Shown one piece after another: positions 1-7,163 of a stretch of DNA of 13,387 bases. This DNA comes from an uncultured Eubacteriales bacterium. GTDB lineage: Bacteria > Bacillota > Clostridia > Lachnospirales > Lachnospiraceae. Position 1 is the first letter of the stretch; each line of letters starts with the position of its first letter. The DNA is taken from NCBI GenBank assembly GCA_900545455.1, contig UQZF01000062.1, forward strand, positions 1 to 13,387, written 5' to 3'. Under the pieces are notes generated by a model. The model had not been told where the DNA came from. It saw only the letters and a program-made list of their open reading frames with translations, and made no database searches. The translations under genes were made by a program, and so were the position numbers.

Positions 1-1763
1 AATGAGAAGTAATACCCGTCCGCGAAATCCCTGCTGAGTTCAATCATTCTTCTTGCAAGTTCAATTCCGACCTGTTCGCCCGCTTTTTTGCTTCCGTTCT
101 CGGGATATTTTTCTATAAGCTCGTCAGGCACGTTCACTCCGGCAATCTCATTTTTCATGAAGAGAGCGTTCTTTCGGCTGATTAAAGGCATTATTCCGCA
201 TAGGATTCTTGCGCCCGTCTCCTTCTTTATGTATCTGAGCCGTTCTATATCCTCCTCGCAGAATACCGGCTGTGTGAGGAAGAACTGTGCCCCTGCATCC
301 ATCTTTTTCCTGACTCGTGCAAGTTCAACTTCAAGATTTCTTCTGCCCTGATTGATTGCCCCTCCATAGCAGAGAGGTCTGTCGGTGAAAGTCTCCTCAT
401 TCATCTCGGCAGCGATTTTCATAAGCCCAACCGAATCGAAATTGAACACGGACTTTACCGTATCCCTGACCATTGATGGGAGCGGATCACCCGTAATTAT
501 GAGCATATTGTATATGTCGTTTATCCGTGCGCCCATGAAGAGTGAACGCATCGCAACAGCATTCTTGTCACGGCAGCATATATGCGGCATGACCTGAATC
601 CCCGTCTCGCGGTGCACCTTGTCAGCCATGAGGACGGAGTCCACTCTGGTTCGTCCCGACGGCGAATCAGGAAAGGTGAGCACATCAACCCCCGCTCCGA
701 CAAGCGCATGAGCCGACTCGAGAAGCTTCTCGTCGTTGGCGTCAAACGGTGGTGCTAGCTCAACCGCAATGAACTTTTTGTCCTTCACGTTGCCGTTCTC
801 GTCGTAGAGAAAGCCTGCACGCTTCCTTTTTTCCGTGCCGTCAGCCGCACCGGAATTGAACTTTTCGGAGCGTTCTGCCGCATCTGACGGCTCGTGAAGG
901 AGCTCGTCTGCAAGCGCATCCGCGACAGCCCTTATCGTGTCAGGCTTTGTTCCGCAGCAGCCGCCTACCATGCTCACGCCGAGGTGCGCTATCTCTTTCA
1001 TTTTTCCCGCAAAATATATCGGCGCGTTTCCAAAGTGCATTCTGTTTCTTGTAAAATCAGGGTAACCCGCATTGGGGAGCGCTGCAAAATATTTGTCGGA
1101 CGGGAGGCTCAGATTTCTGATAAGCTGCTCCATGTGTCCCGCACCGACACCACAGTTGAGCCCCACCGCATCGATTGGAAGCTTTGAGGCGTCGGCAACA
1201 AGCCGCTTTGCGCTGAGCCCCGCCGTGCTGTAGCCGTACTGGTTCACACTGAAGCATACGCTTATAAATATATCCTCCGACTGCTCCCTTATATGCTTTA
1301 TCGCAGGCGCAATCTCCTCACAGTCGGCAAAAGTCTCAAAGTGAACCGCATCCACCCCGAGCTTTACCAATCTGTCCGCAAGCCTTATGTACTCCTGCTC
1401 GTTTTCGATTTTCTCCATGCCTGCCATGCCCGAGATAGGTCCGATGTCCCCGGCTATGAATATCGGCTCACTCCTTTTGCTGAGCGAAACCGCCTCCCTA
1501 GCCGCTTTTACAGCCGCCTCAAGGTTTTCCATGACCTCGCTCTCATTTTCCGAGAGCATCCTGATGTTCGTCGCATAGGTGTTGGTTCTTATGTAAGACG
1601 CACCCGCATTTATGTACTCGAGGTGGATTTCCCTCACACGCTCGGGATGTGCCGTGTTTGCAAGCTCGGGAAGCTCATTTGTGCCGTATTTCTCGGCGTA
1701 GTAGGTTCCGAACGCTCCATCGGTAATAATTGTATGAGTTTTCAGATATTCGTGTAAATTCAT
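1..1763 (-). CDS. yitJ: Bifunctional homocysteine S-methyltransferase / 5,10-methylenetetrahydrofolate reductase (3' end cut by window)
   Basis: This open frame reads leftward from ATG at 1763-1761 off the window edge, with 587 codons visible. Residues 1 to about 290 form a homocysteine S-methyltransferase barrel. Its zinc ligands are visible: Cys204 in a GLNC motif, and Cys269 and Cys270 in GGCCG. After a charged linker (about 290-330), a methylenetetrahydrofolate reductase domain follows, starting near FIAVELAPP and containing an ITGDP motif. The order and size match B. subtilis YitJ (about 610 residues), so probably only a few dozen residues are missing. The protein would reduce methylene-THF to methyl-THF and methylate homocysteine to methionine in the cytosol; in related Firmicutes a separate cobalamin protein may complete the methyl transfer. 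An AAAGGA ribosome site lies 10 bases before the start. The start shares one base with the TGA of the arabinofuranosidase gene upstream, so the two are probably co-transcribed and translationally coupled. Confidence 0.93.
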   Translation of the reverse strand, partial: MNLHEYLKTHTIITDGAFGTYYAEKYGTNELPELANTAHPERVREIHLEYINAGASYIRTNTYATNIRMLSENESEVMENLEAAVKAAREAVSLSKRSEPIFIAGDIGPISGMAGMEKIENEQEYIRLADRLVKLGVDAVHFETFADCEEIAPAIKHIREQSEDIFISVCFSVNQYGYSTAGLSAKRLVADASKLPIDAVGLNCGVGAGHMEQLIRNLSLPSDKYFAALPNAGYPDFTRNRMHFGNAPIYFAGKMKEIAHLGVSMVGGCCGTKPDTIRAVADALADELLHEPSDAAERSEKFNSGAADGTEKRKRAGFLYDENGNVKDKKFIAVELAPPFDANDEKLLESAHALVGAGVDVLTFPDSPSGRTRVDSVLMADKVHRETGIQVMPHICCRDKNAVAMRSLFMGARINDIYNMLIITGDPLPSMVRDTVKSVFNFDSVGLMKIAAEMNEETFTDRPLCYGGAINQGRRNLEVELARVRKKMDAGAQFFLTQPVFCEEDIERLRYIKKETGARILCGIMPLISRKNALFMKNEIAGVNVPDELIEKYPENGSKKAGEQVGIELARRMIELSRDFADGYYFS

Positions 1764-3772
1764 CAGTGAGTATTCCTTTCCGCCTTGACTCTGAACACGC
1801 CAAAGCTGTGTGCCCTGACGCTGAACCTTCCCTCAGGCTCGCCCGAATGTTCAACCTTTAAGTCGTACACCCCGATTCTTCTCGGATGTTCAATATCATT
1901 GTGTGCTTCGCCGTCATCCTCGCCCATTATATAGCACTGTACCTTCCTATAATCAGGCGTATATCCGTCGGTGTCGACATTTACCACATAGTTGTCCATG
2001 CCGTAGTTCACAAGCTTTATTATGAGCTCGTGAGTCTCCTCGTCATACGACACCGTCTGGTAAATTTTTTCTCTCTCCCCGTCAAATCTGCTCTTTACCA
2101 CATAACCGCCCATATTGTGTGAGTACATCGCCTGAACATAGAAGCTCGGCGTTCCAAAGCACGTTGCGTCATCGAACCATATCAGGTCAGGGCTCCACTG
2201 CTCATAGCCGACTCTCGCAAAAAGAGGTGCGTAGGAGGCGAGCGCAACGACATCCGCGTTTCTCTCAACTCCCGTCAAAAATGCCGCCTCCGCGAGTGCC
2301 GCTCCGAGCGTGTTCCTGCTGCCGTCCTCCGTCTCGCCCTCTATGTGCGCCGCATATTCACCCGCAAACACCTTCACGCTACGAGGATAATTGTCGTAGA
2401 AATCGTCATTGTCGATAAACCATCTCGGCGTGCAGTAGTAGTGCTCGTCGACCGCATACACAAAACTATTCTCACCGCTTCCGCCATGCGCTTTATCTGC
2501 ACCGTGAACGCGGTAAAAATCCCACGCCGCCTTATAGTAATCCGACTTCACATCAGGTCCCGCGGAGCCTATAAGCTTTATCTCAGGATATTTTTCATGG
2601 ACAGCCTTCTCAAATCTGCCGTAGCGCTCGAAGAATCTTGAATCTTCAGTCTCCCACTGTTCGTTTCCTATGCCTATCATTTCAAGATTGAAGCTCGCAG
2701 GATGACCCATTTCCGCCCTCAATGAACCCCATCTCGTGTTCACGTCACCGTTGGCAAATTCAACCAAATCGAGGACATCCTGTACATACTCCATGAAATC
2801 GTCCGAGTCAGGGCTCACCATCTGCGTCGACTGATACTGGCACGCCATTCCGACATTCTGAACAGGCAGAGGTTTTGCACCGATGTACTCGCACAGGAGG
2901 AAATACTCATAGTAGCCTATGTCGCAGCTCTGGTTGTAGTGGCTGAATTTACCCGCGGCAAAAGGCTTTTCCTCATTGCCGTGAACAGCCCAGCGGTTCC
3001 AGTTTCTTATTCTCTCCTCCCTGCTGCCGACCGTGTTCTTCCAGCGGTAGCTGTTCGAGAGCTCGTTTCCCTCGACTATGCAACCACCCGGAAAACGCAT
3101 AAAGCCCGGCTTCATGCTCTTTAAAAGTTCAACTATATCCCTTCTGAACACTCCGCACACGGCATCGTCCGCCACAAGCGAGAAGAAGTCCGCACAGATT
3201 GTGTCGCCCGCCTTGATTTTCTCCGCCTCGAGTTCAACCACGAAGAGCTCATGTCGCTGCATTTTTGATGCTGTAAACGAAACCTCGTACTTTTTCCACT
3301 CAGACGTGACACTTTCGGTGAGCAGGCACTCCTGACTTCCGATTTTTACCCTGACACCACCCGTGTAACTGTCACTTCGCAGGTATGCGCTCACATGGTA
3401 GGTCATGCCCTCCCTCAGATACACGCCGTCATAAGCCTTGTTGGCAAAGGCATTCTGCTCAACGCCCGGCTCGAACACGAGATAGTGGGGAGCGTTTTTT
3501 GACACGGGATTAACTCGTTCAATGTCAAGCTTTGCCCCGTCAGCATTAGTCGGATAGGCAATCCAGCCGTACATGCCATCATATTTTGTTGAATAATTAT
3601 CCTTATAACCGAACGCCTCCACGAACTCAAACGCCGCGTTCTCAAGCTGCTCGGCGCTTATTCCGCCGTCACAGCAATAATTTATATCCTCATAGAACAC
3701 ACCGAACATTCCCTTATTTATCGTGGCACCCCTTGTGCCCTCAATTTTAAGTGTAATCTCTCTGCCGCTCAT
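1763..3772 (-). CDS. GH51 family alpha-L-arabinofuranosidase
   Basis: This 669-residue enzyme should release terminal alpha-L-arabinofuranose from arabinoxylan, arabinan or their oligosaccharides. The family signatures are clear: MRFPGG at 225-230, the acid/base Glu371 in GIGNEQWE, HYY near 444, and the nucleophile Glu472 in GEYAAH. A beta-rich stretch at about 80-200, containing AYLRSD, resembles a carbohydrate-binding module inserted between the N-terminal strand and the barrel. This insertion makes the protein longer than the roughly 500-residue intracellular GH51 enzymes. The C-terminal part (about 540-669) fits the usual beta-sandwich domain ending in HSFGVFRV. No signal peptide is visible, so the enzyme is probably cytoplasmic and acts on imported oligosaccharides. 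A GAGG ribosome site lies 6 bases before the ATG, and a good sigma-A-type promoter sits just upstream. Substrate specificity cannot be read from the sequence. Confidence 0.93.
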   Translation of the reverse strand: MSGREITLKIEGTRGATINKGMFGVFYEDINYCCDGGISAEQLENAAFEFVEAFGYKDNYSTKYDGMYGWIAYPTNADGAKLDIERVNPVSKNAPHYLVFEPGVEQNAFANKAYDGVYLREGMTYHVSAYLRSDSYTGGVRVKIGSQECLLTESVTSEWKKYEVSFTASKMQRHELFVVELEAEKIKAGDTICADFFSLVADDAVCGVFRRDIVELLKSMKPGFMRFPGGCIVEGNELSNSYRWKNTVGSREERIRNWNRWAVHGNEEKPFAAGKFSHYNQSCDIGYYEYFLLCEYIGAKPLPVQNVGMACQYQSTQMVSPDSDDFMEYVQDVLDLVEFANGDVNTRWGSLRAEMGHPASFNLEMIGIGNEQWETEDSRFFERYGRFEKAVHEKYPEIKLIGSAGPDVKSDYYKAAWDFYRVHGADKAHGGSGENSFVYAVDEHYYCTPRWFIDNDDFYDNYPRSVKVFAGEYAAHIEGETEDGSRNTLGAALAEAAFLTGVERNADVVALASYAPLFARVGYEQWSPDLIWFDDATCFGTPSFYVQAMYSHNMGGYVVKSRFDGEREKIYQTVSYDEETHELIIKLVNYGMDNYVVNVDTDGYTPDYRKVQCYIMGEDDGEAHNDIEHPRRIGVYDLKVEHSGEPEGRFSVRAHSFGVFRVKAERNTH

Positions 3773-3806
3773 ACCCTGCCTCTTTCTTTTTTAACCGTCT
3801 ATTCAA

Positions 3807-3835
3807 ATTATAGACATAAAAGCCTGCCATGGCAA
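3807..3835 (-). promoter_or_regulatory. Sigma-A-type promoter for the GH51 / YitJ-like operon
   Basis: On the minus strand, TTGCCA (3835-3830) and a perfect TATAAT (3812-3807) are separated by 17 bases. Transcription would start near 3800, giving a leader of under 30 bases before the GH51 start codon. The promoter lies back to back with the response-regulator promoter, with about 40 bases between the two -35 elements. The assignment rests on consensus match and spacing only. Confidence 0.7.
3825..3834. promoter_or_regulatory. Palindrome TGCCATGGCA overlapping the GH51 -35 element, possible operator
   Basis: A perfect 10-base palindrome overlaps the -35 box of the GH51 promoter. Its position would suit a sugar-responsive repressor, but no such regulator gene is in the window. 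Palindromes this short also occur by chance. Confidence 0.3.
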
Positions 3836-3867
3836 CAACTATTCTTCTGACAAAATTCCGAAAAAAC

Positions 3868-3881
3868 TGTGAACTTTCACA
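3868..3881. promoter_or_regulatory. Inverted repeat TGTGAACTTTCACA, possible regulator site
   Basis: Two 6-base arms (TGTGAA and TTCACA) are separated by 2 bases. The right arm doubles as the best -35 candidate of the response-regulator promoter. The same TTCACA hexamer occurs twice, 11 bases apart, in front of the ABC operon (5885-5890 and 5896-5901). This suggests autoregulation by the response regulator, although inverted symmetry is less typical of OmpR-family sites. A CRP/FNR-type protein is the alternative. Confidence 0.35.
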
Positions 3882-3906
3882 ATTTAGGAAAATAGGGTGC
3901 TATAAT
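3876..3906 (+). promoter_or_regulatory. Extended -10 promoter for the response regulator / kinase genes
   Basis: TATAAT at 3901-3906 is preceded by TG plus one base (3898-3900), the extended -10 form. TTCACA (3876-3881) is a near-consensus -35 at a long spacing of 19 bases, which an extended -10 tolerates. Transcription would begin near 3913, about 45 bases before the regulator start codon. Confidence 0.65.
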
Positions 3907-3959
3907 GCACATATTCAAAATGAGCTTGAATTTACAAACGCTCAGAAATGAGGATTACC

Positions 3960-4658
3960 ATGAAAATATTGATTGTTGAGGATGAACCGCTTCTCTCCGA
4001 ATCGGTCGCCGAGCTTTTAAAAAAACACGGCTACGAGACCGATGCCGCCTACGACGGTGAGCTCGGGCTTGAATATGCCTCCCTCGGGATATACGACCTG
4101 ATAATACTTGACATAATGCTTCCTATATTAAACGGCTATGACATCGCAAGACGTCTGCGCTCCGACAAGGTCAACACACCGATTCTGATGTTGACCGCAA
4201 GAACCGCCATCGACGACAGGATAACGGGGCTTGACTGTGGGGCTGATTACTACCTCGGAAAGCCTTTTGATTCGAGAGAGCTTCTCGCCTGCATCAACGC
4301 TCTTCTTCGCAGACAGGGTGTTCAGGTCGACTCCCTCTCCTTCGGCGACACGACGCTTGAACTCTCGTCCGCCACGCTCGCCTGCCGCGACGCCTCAATC
4401 CGACTGTCCTCCAAGGAATTTGAGATTATGAGGCTTCTCATGGCTGCAGGAATGAATAACACCTCTAAGGAGCATATATTGTCCAAGGTATGGGGCTACG
4501 ATTCCGATGCCGTCGACAACAATGTCGAGGTCTACATCGGTTTTCTGAGAAAAAAGCTCGCCTACATAGGTTCGGGTATCAGAATAGAAGCGATACGAAG
4601 GCTTGGGTATCACCTTGAATCCGTTACTACCGTAAGTGAAACGGAGGCACGCGCTTGA
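3960..4658 (+). CDS. OmpR/PhoB-family response regulator transcription factor
   Basis: This 232-residue DNA-binding regulator starts MKILIVEDE. The receiver domain (about 1-115) has the acidic pair at positions 8-9 (E-D-E at 7-9), phosphoacceptor Asp51 in LIILD, Thr79 in MLTA, and Lys101 in GKPF. The C-terminal winged helix (about 125-223) contains LSSKEFEIMRLL, the VWGY turn, and the recognition region DNNVEVYIGFLRKKL. I chose the ATG at 3960 over the in-frame ATG at 3948 for two reasons: GAGGA lies 5 bases before it, and the protein then begins exactly where the family does. The kinase start overlaps its stop by four bases. The likely target is the ABC operon downstream, where 11-base-spaced direct repeats flank the promoter, and perhaps its own promoter. 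The input signal is unknown. Confidence 0.95.
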   Translation: MKILIVEDEPLLSESVAELLKKHGYETDAAYDGELGLEYASLGIYDLIILDIMLPILNGYDIARRLRSDKVNTPILMLTARTAIDDRITGLDCGADYYLGKPFDSRELLACINALLRRQGVQVDSLSFGDTTLELSSATLACRDASIRLSSKEFEIMRLLMAAGMNNTSKEHILSKVWGYDSDAVDNNVEVYIGFLRKKLAYIGSGIRIEAIRRLGYHLESVTTVSETEARA

Positions 4659-5881
4659 TAAAGTCACTCCGAATCAAATTTGTACTTATAAATATGACTA
4701 TCATAGCCGTTATGCTATACTCGATTCTCGGGTTAATCTGGTTTTTCACCAAGCAGAATCTCGAAAATGAGAGCATAGGCATGATGAAATCGGTCGCGAT
4801 TGAGCCCTTCGCTCTCGGTCAGCCCGACAGCGCGGACGACAATGTGAGACTCCCCTACTTCGTGTTAAGGCTAGGGCCGATGGGCGAGTTCGTCACGGCA
4901 CACAGCGGATATTACGACTTAAACAACGATGAATTTTTAAACGAGATAACCAAGAGCGTGCTCTCATCGCCAAGGCACCTCGGAACTCTTCCCGAGTACA
5001 ATCTCCGCTACTACAGGCTTGACAACCCGCTTAGCCCCTGCATCGTGTTTGCCGATATGTCGAGCGAGAAAGCCACGCTTCACAGCCTCCTTATAACCTG
5101 TATCGTCATCGGAACGGTCGGCTTTGCGGTGTTCTTAGGGCTCAGTATTCTCCTGTCGCACCGTGTTACCGCCCCTGTCGAGGAGGCATTTAAAAAGCAG
5201 CGTCAGTTTATAGCGGATGCCTCACACGAGTTAAAAACCCCTCTCACGGTCGTGCTGACCAACACGGAGCTTATGCAGAACGGCGTCTCCGACGACGGGC
5301 ATCTTCTCGAGGCGACGCACGCGATGTCGCTGCGCATGAAAAAGCTCATATCGCAGATGCTCGAGCTTGCCAAGACCGAGTACGACTATGTTCCCGCGCA
5401 AAGCGACCGCATGAATGAAAACGTCGACCTCTCGGATACCGTCTCCGAGTCGGCACTCACCTTTGAGACAGTGTTTTTTGAGAAGGGACTGATACTCGAC
5501 ACCCAAGCCGAGGAGAATATTTTTGTCACGGGAAACAGACAGATGTTCACCGAGCTCATCGAGATACTTCTCGACAACGCCTGCAAATATTCCAAGAACG
5601 GAGGCACCACATGGCTTACCTTGAAGCGCTCTGACAAAAATCACTGCCTGCTCCGTGTCGCCAACGAGGGAGCTCCGATTGATGCCTGCGACCTTAAAAA
5701 CCTCTTCACACGCTTTTACCGCGCCGACCACACGGGCGGCTCCGTATCAGGCTCCGGGCTCGGGCTTTCAATCGCAAGCAACATAGTTAAGCTTCACCAC
5801 GGAAAAATAAAGGCGGAGAGCTTAGACGGTGTCAACAGCTTCACCGTAAGGCTTGAATGCCGCACAACCCCTTCAAAATAA
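4655..5881 (+). CDS. Two-component sensor histidine kinase
   Basis: This 408-residue membrane kinase is the partner of the preceding regulator. Its TTG start overlaps the regulator's stop (TTGA), with GGAGG at 4643-4647, 7 bases upstream. TM1 is at about 8-31. An extracytoplasmic region of about 110 residues follows, then TM2 at about 144-168. There is almost no room for a HAMP domain: the short linker leads straight to the dimerisation helix with phospho-acceptor His191 in FIADASHELKTPLT. The ATPase part shows the N box with Asn308 (LLDNACKYS), an F-box-like FTRFYRAD, and the G box GSGLGLSIA (366-374). The compact, HAMP-poor layout resembles small Firmicute kinases that pair with ABC transporters. 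The sensed ligand cannot be inferred. No terminator separates this gene from the ABC genes 104 bases downstream, so some read-through is expected. Confidence 0.95.
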   Translation: MIKSLRIKFVLINMTIIAVMLYSILGLIWFFTKQNLENESIGMMKSVAIEPFALGQPDSADDNVRLPYFVLRLGPMGEFVTAHSGYYDLNNDEFLNEITKSVLSSPRHLGTLPEYNLRYYRLDNPLSPCIVFADMSSEKATLHSLLITCIVIGTVGFAVFLGLSILLSHRVTAPVEEAFKKQRQFIADASHELKTPLTVVLTNTELMQNGVSDDGHLLEATHAMSLRMKKLISQMLELAKTEYDYVPAQSDRMNENVDLSDTVSESALTFETVFFEKGLILDTQAEENIFVTGNRQMFTELIEILLDNACKYSKNGGTTWLTLKRSDKNHCLLRVANEGAPIDACDLKNLFTRFYRADHTGGSVSGSGLGLSIASNIVKLHHGKIKAESLDGVNSFTVRLECRTTPSK

Positions 5882-5884
5882 TTT

Positions 5885-5936
5885 TTCACATATTCTTCAC
5901 ACAATTCCCATATTTTTTCAGCTTCATTTCAGCTTC
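5885..5936 (+). promoter_or_regulatory. Two pairs of 11-base-spaced direct repeats, candidate response-regulator operator
   Basis: TTCACA occurs at 5885-5890 and 5896-5901, and TTCAGCTTC at 5917-5925 and 5928-5936. Each pair has an exact 11-base period, and the second pair follows the first at close to two or three helical turns. OmpR/PhoB-type regulators bind such same-face direct repeats. The second pair covers the position where the -35 of the promoter at 5943 should be, as expected for class II activation. That this particular regulator binds here is inference from position. Confidence 0.55.
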
Positions 5937-5977
5937 CTCCTGTATACTTTCTGCAAAAGAAATTTTCAGGAGGAAGC
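5932..5977 (+). promoter_or_regulatory. 11-bp inverted repeat pairing with the ABC ATPase ribosome binding site
   Basis: Bases 5932-5942 (GCTTCCTCCTG) are the exact reverse complement of 5967-5977, which contains the GGAGG ribosome site at 5969-5973. The loop is 24 bases. The candidate -10 lies inside the loop, so RNA started at the local promoter (about 5955) would lack the left arm. RNA reading through from the kinase gene would carry both arms and could hide the ribosome site. Confidence 0.55.
5943..5948 (+). promoter_or_regulatory. -10 element (TATACT) of the ABC operon promoter, no good -35
   Basis: TATACT differs from consensus by one base. No recognisable -35 stands 16-18 bases upstream, where direct repeats lie instead, so the promoter probably needs an activator. 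The expected start near 5955 gives a leader of about 30 bases containing the GGAGG site. Confidence 0.5.
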
Positions 5978-5985
5978 ATACAACC

Positions 5986-6948
5986 ATGATAACTGTAGAA
6001 CATTTAACCAAATGCTACGGTGATTTTACCGCTGTGGATGACCTCTCCTTCGAGATAGGCGAGGGGCAGGTCTACGGCTTCTTAGGGCCTAACGGAGCCG
6101 GTAAATCCACAACCATGAACATAATGACCGGATGCCTTTCAGCCACCGAGGGGCGTGTTCTCATCGACGGGCACGACATCTTCGAGGAGCCCGACAAAGC
6201 AAAACGCCTTATCGGCTATCTCCCGGAGCAGCCGCCTCTCTACATGAATGAGACGCCGCTCGAATACCTGCACTTCGTAGGTCAGGCAAAAGGCTTAAAG
6301 GGCGCACAACTGAAGAATCAGATTGAGCTTGTCATCGAAAAGACCAAACTCACCGACGTCTGCCACAGACGCATCGCCGCACTGTCAAAGGGCTATAAGC
6401 AGCGTGTCGGAATCGCACAGGCGCTCCTTGGCAATCCGCGCGTCATCATCCTCGATGAGCCGACGGTAGGACTTGATCCCATCCAAATTATAGAGATAAG
6501 GGAGCTGATTAAGGAGCTCGGAAAAGACCACACCGTGATACTAAGCTCACACATTCTCTCGGAGGTTCAGACAATCTGTGAGAAGATTCTCATAATAGCA
6601 CACGGAAAACTCATCGCATACGATACCCCTGATGCACTTGAGAAGTCCTTCATGTCCGACTGCGGCATAACCCTGACCGCGGAGGCGGACGAAAAAGCCA
6701 TGCGCGAGCTTATAGGCGGCGTATCGGGTGTCGGCGAAATCACCTTCTCACATGATGAGAACGCCTCTGAGGAGTATCTCACCGCCCATATCTCCACAGA
6801 CGGAAACGACATTATGCAGGTTTCCAAGGAGCTGTTCCTCGCATTTGCCAAGGCAGAGCTTCCTCTCGTCGAGCTCACGCCTAAGAAGGCAACCCTCGAG
6901 GATGTATTTATTGAACTGACCAATCGGAAGGAGGCGGACAAAGAATGA
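5986..6948 (+). CDS. ABC-2 type transporter ATP-binding protein (GldA-like)
   Basis: This 320-residue cytoplasmic ATPase would drive an ABC-2 export system. It has Walker A GPNGAGKST at 34-42, a Q-loop at Gln82 (EQPPLY), the signature LSKGYKQR at 133-140, Walker B VIILDEP at 153-159, and the switch His189. After about residue 225 comes the C-terminal extension typical of the GldA/CcmA-like group, ending TLEDVFIELT. I chose ATG at 5986 because GGAGG precedes it, at a somewhat long 12-base spacing, and the family starts with ITVEHLTK. The frame is open back to 5857, but that extra 43-residue stretch overlaps the kinase gene and the promoter and is unlike the family. The stop overlaps the next start (ATGA), so a permease was meant to be made alongside it. 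That permease is now broken, leaving this ATPase without an obvious membrane partner here. Confidence 0.95.
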   Translation: MITVEHLTKCYGDFTAVDDLSFEIGEGQVYGFLGPNGAGKSTTMNIMTGCLSATEGRVLIDGHDIFEEPDKAKRLIGYLPEQPPLYMNETPLEYLHFVGQAKGLKGAQLKNQIELVIEKTKLTDVCHRRIAALSKGYKQRVGIAQALLGNPRVIILDEPTVGLDPIQIIEIRELIKELGKDHTVILSSHILSEVQTICEKILIIAHGKLIAYDTPDALEKSFMSDCGITLTAEADEKAMRELIGGVSGVGEITFSHDENASEEYLTAHISTDGNDIMQVSKELFLAFAKAELPLVELTPKKATLEDVFIELTNRKEADKE

Positions 6949-7163
6949 CCGCGGTATTTAAACATGAACTGAAAAGTTATTTTCATTCGCTCACAGCGTA
7001 CATATTCGGTGCATTCCTGCTGGCATTTGTCGGTATCGGTGCGATGATGTACAACATTCAGGCATCCGTCAGCAACTTTGAATTGTATGGATTTCCTCAT
7101 CCTATTTCCTCGATGATGTCTACAACTCATACTCATCGGGTGCAAATATTGACCTTGCAATGA
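6945..7163 (+). pseudogene. ABC-2 permease remnant: N-terminal ~46 codons, then out-of-frame sequence
   Basis: The reading frame starts MTAVFKHELKSYFHSLTAYI and runs into a hydrophobic stretch (AFLLAFVGIGAMM). This is the normal N terminus of the GldF-like permease that follows a GldA-type ATPase. Homology stops at about residue 46 (NFE, codon ending 7082). The remaining 26 residues look like non-coding translation, and a TGA at 7161-7163 ends the frame after 72 residues, whereas such permeases are normally nearly 300. From 7082 on, a different frame encodes the end of a GldG-like protein, so the gene is joined to its downstream neighbour by a deletion. GGAGG lies 10 bases before the start, and the start overlaps the ATPase stop. 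One membrane helix cannot form a pore. An assembly error would look the same. Confidence 0.8.

Noticed and set aside
1293..1757. 154-codon plus-strand open frame opposite the homocysteine methyltransferase
   Set aside because: Antisense shadow of a well-supported barrel domain with no plausible start signal.
3868..3881. Classical CRP site
   Set aside because: CRP-type sites have 6 bases between TGTGA and TCACA; here there are only 4. Kept only as a generic inverted repeat.
5231..5731. 166-codon minus-strand open frame opposite the kinase catalytic region
   Set aside because: Shadow of the H, N and G box coding sequence; no independent support.
5857..5985. 43-codon N-terminal extension of the ABC ATPase frame
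   Set aside because: It overlaps the kinase stop, promoter and operator, lacks a ribosome site and is unlike the family. The start at 5986 has GGAGG and the expected N terminus.
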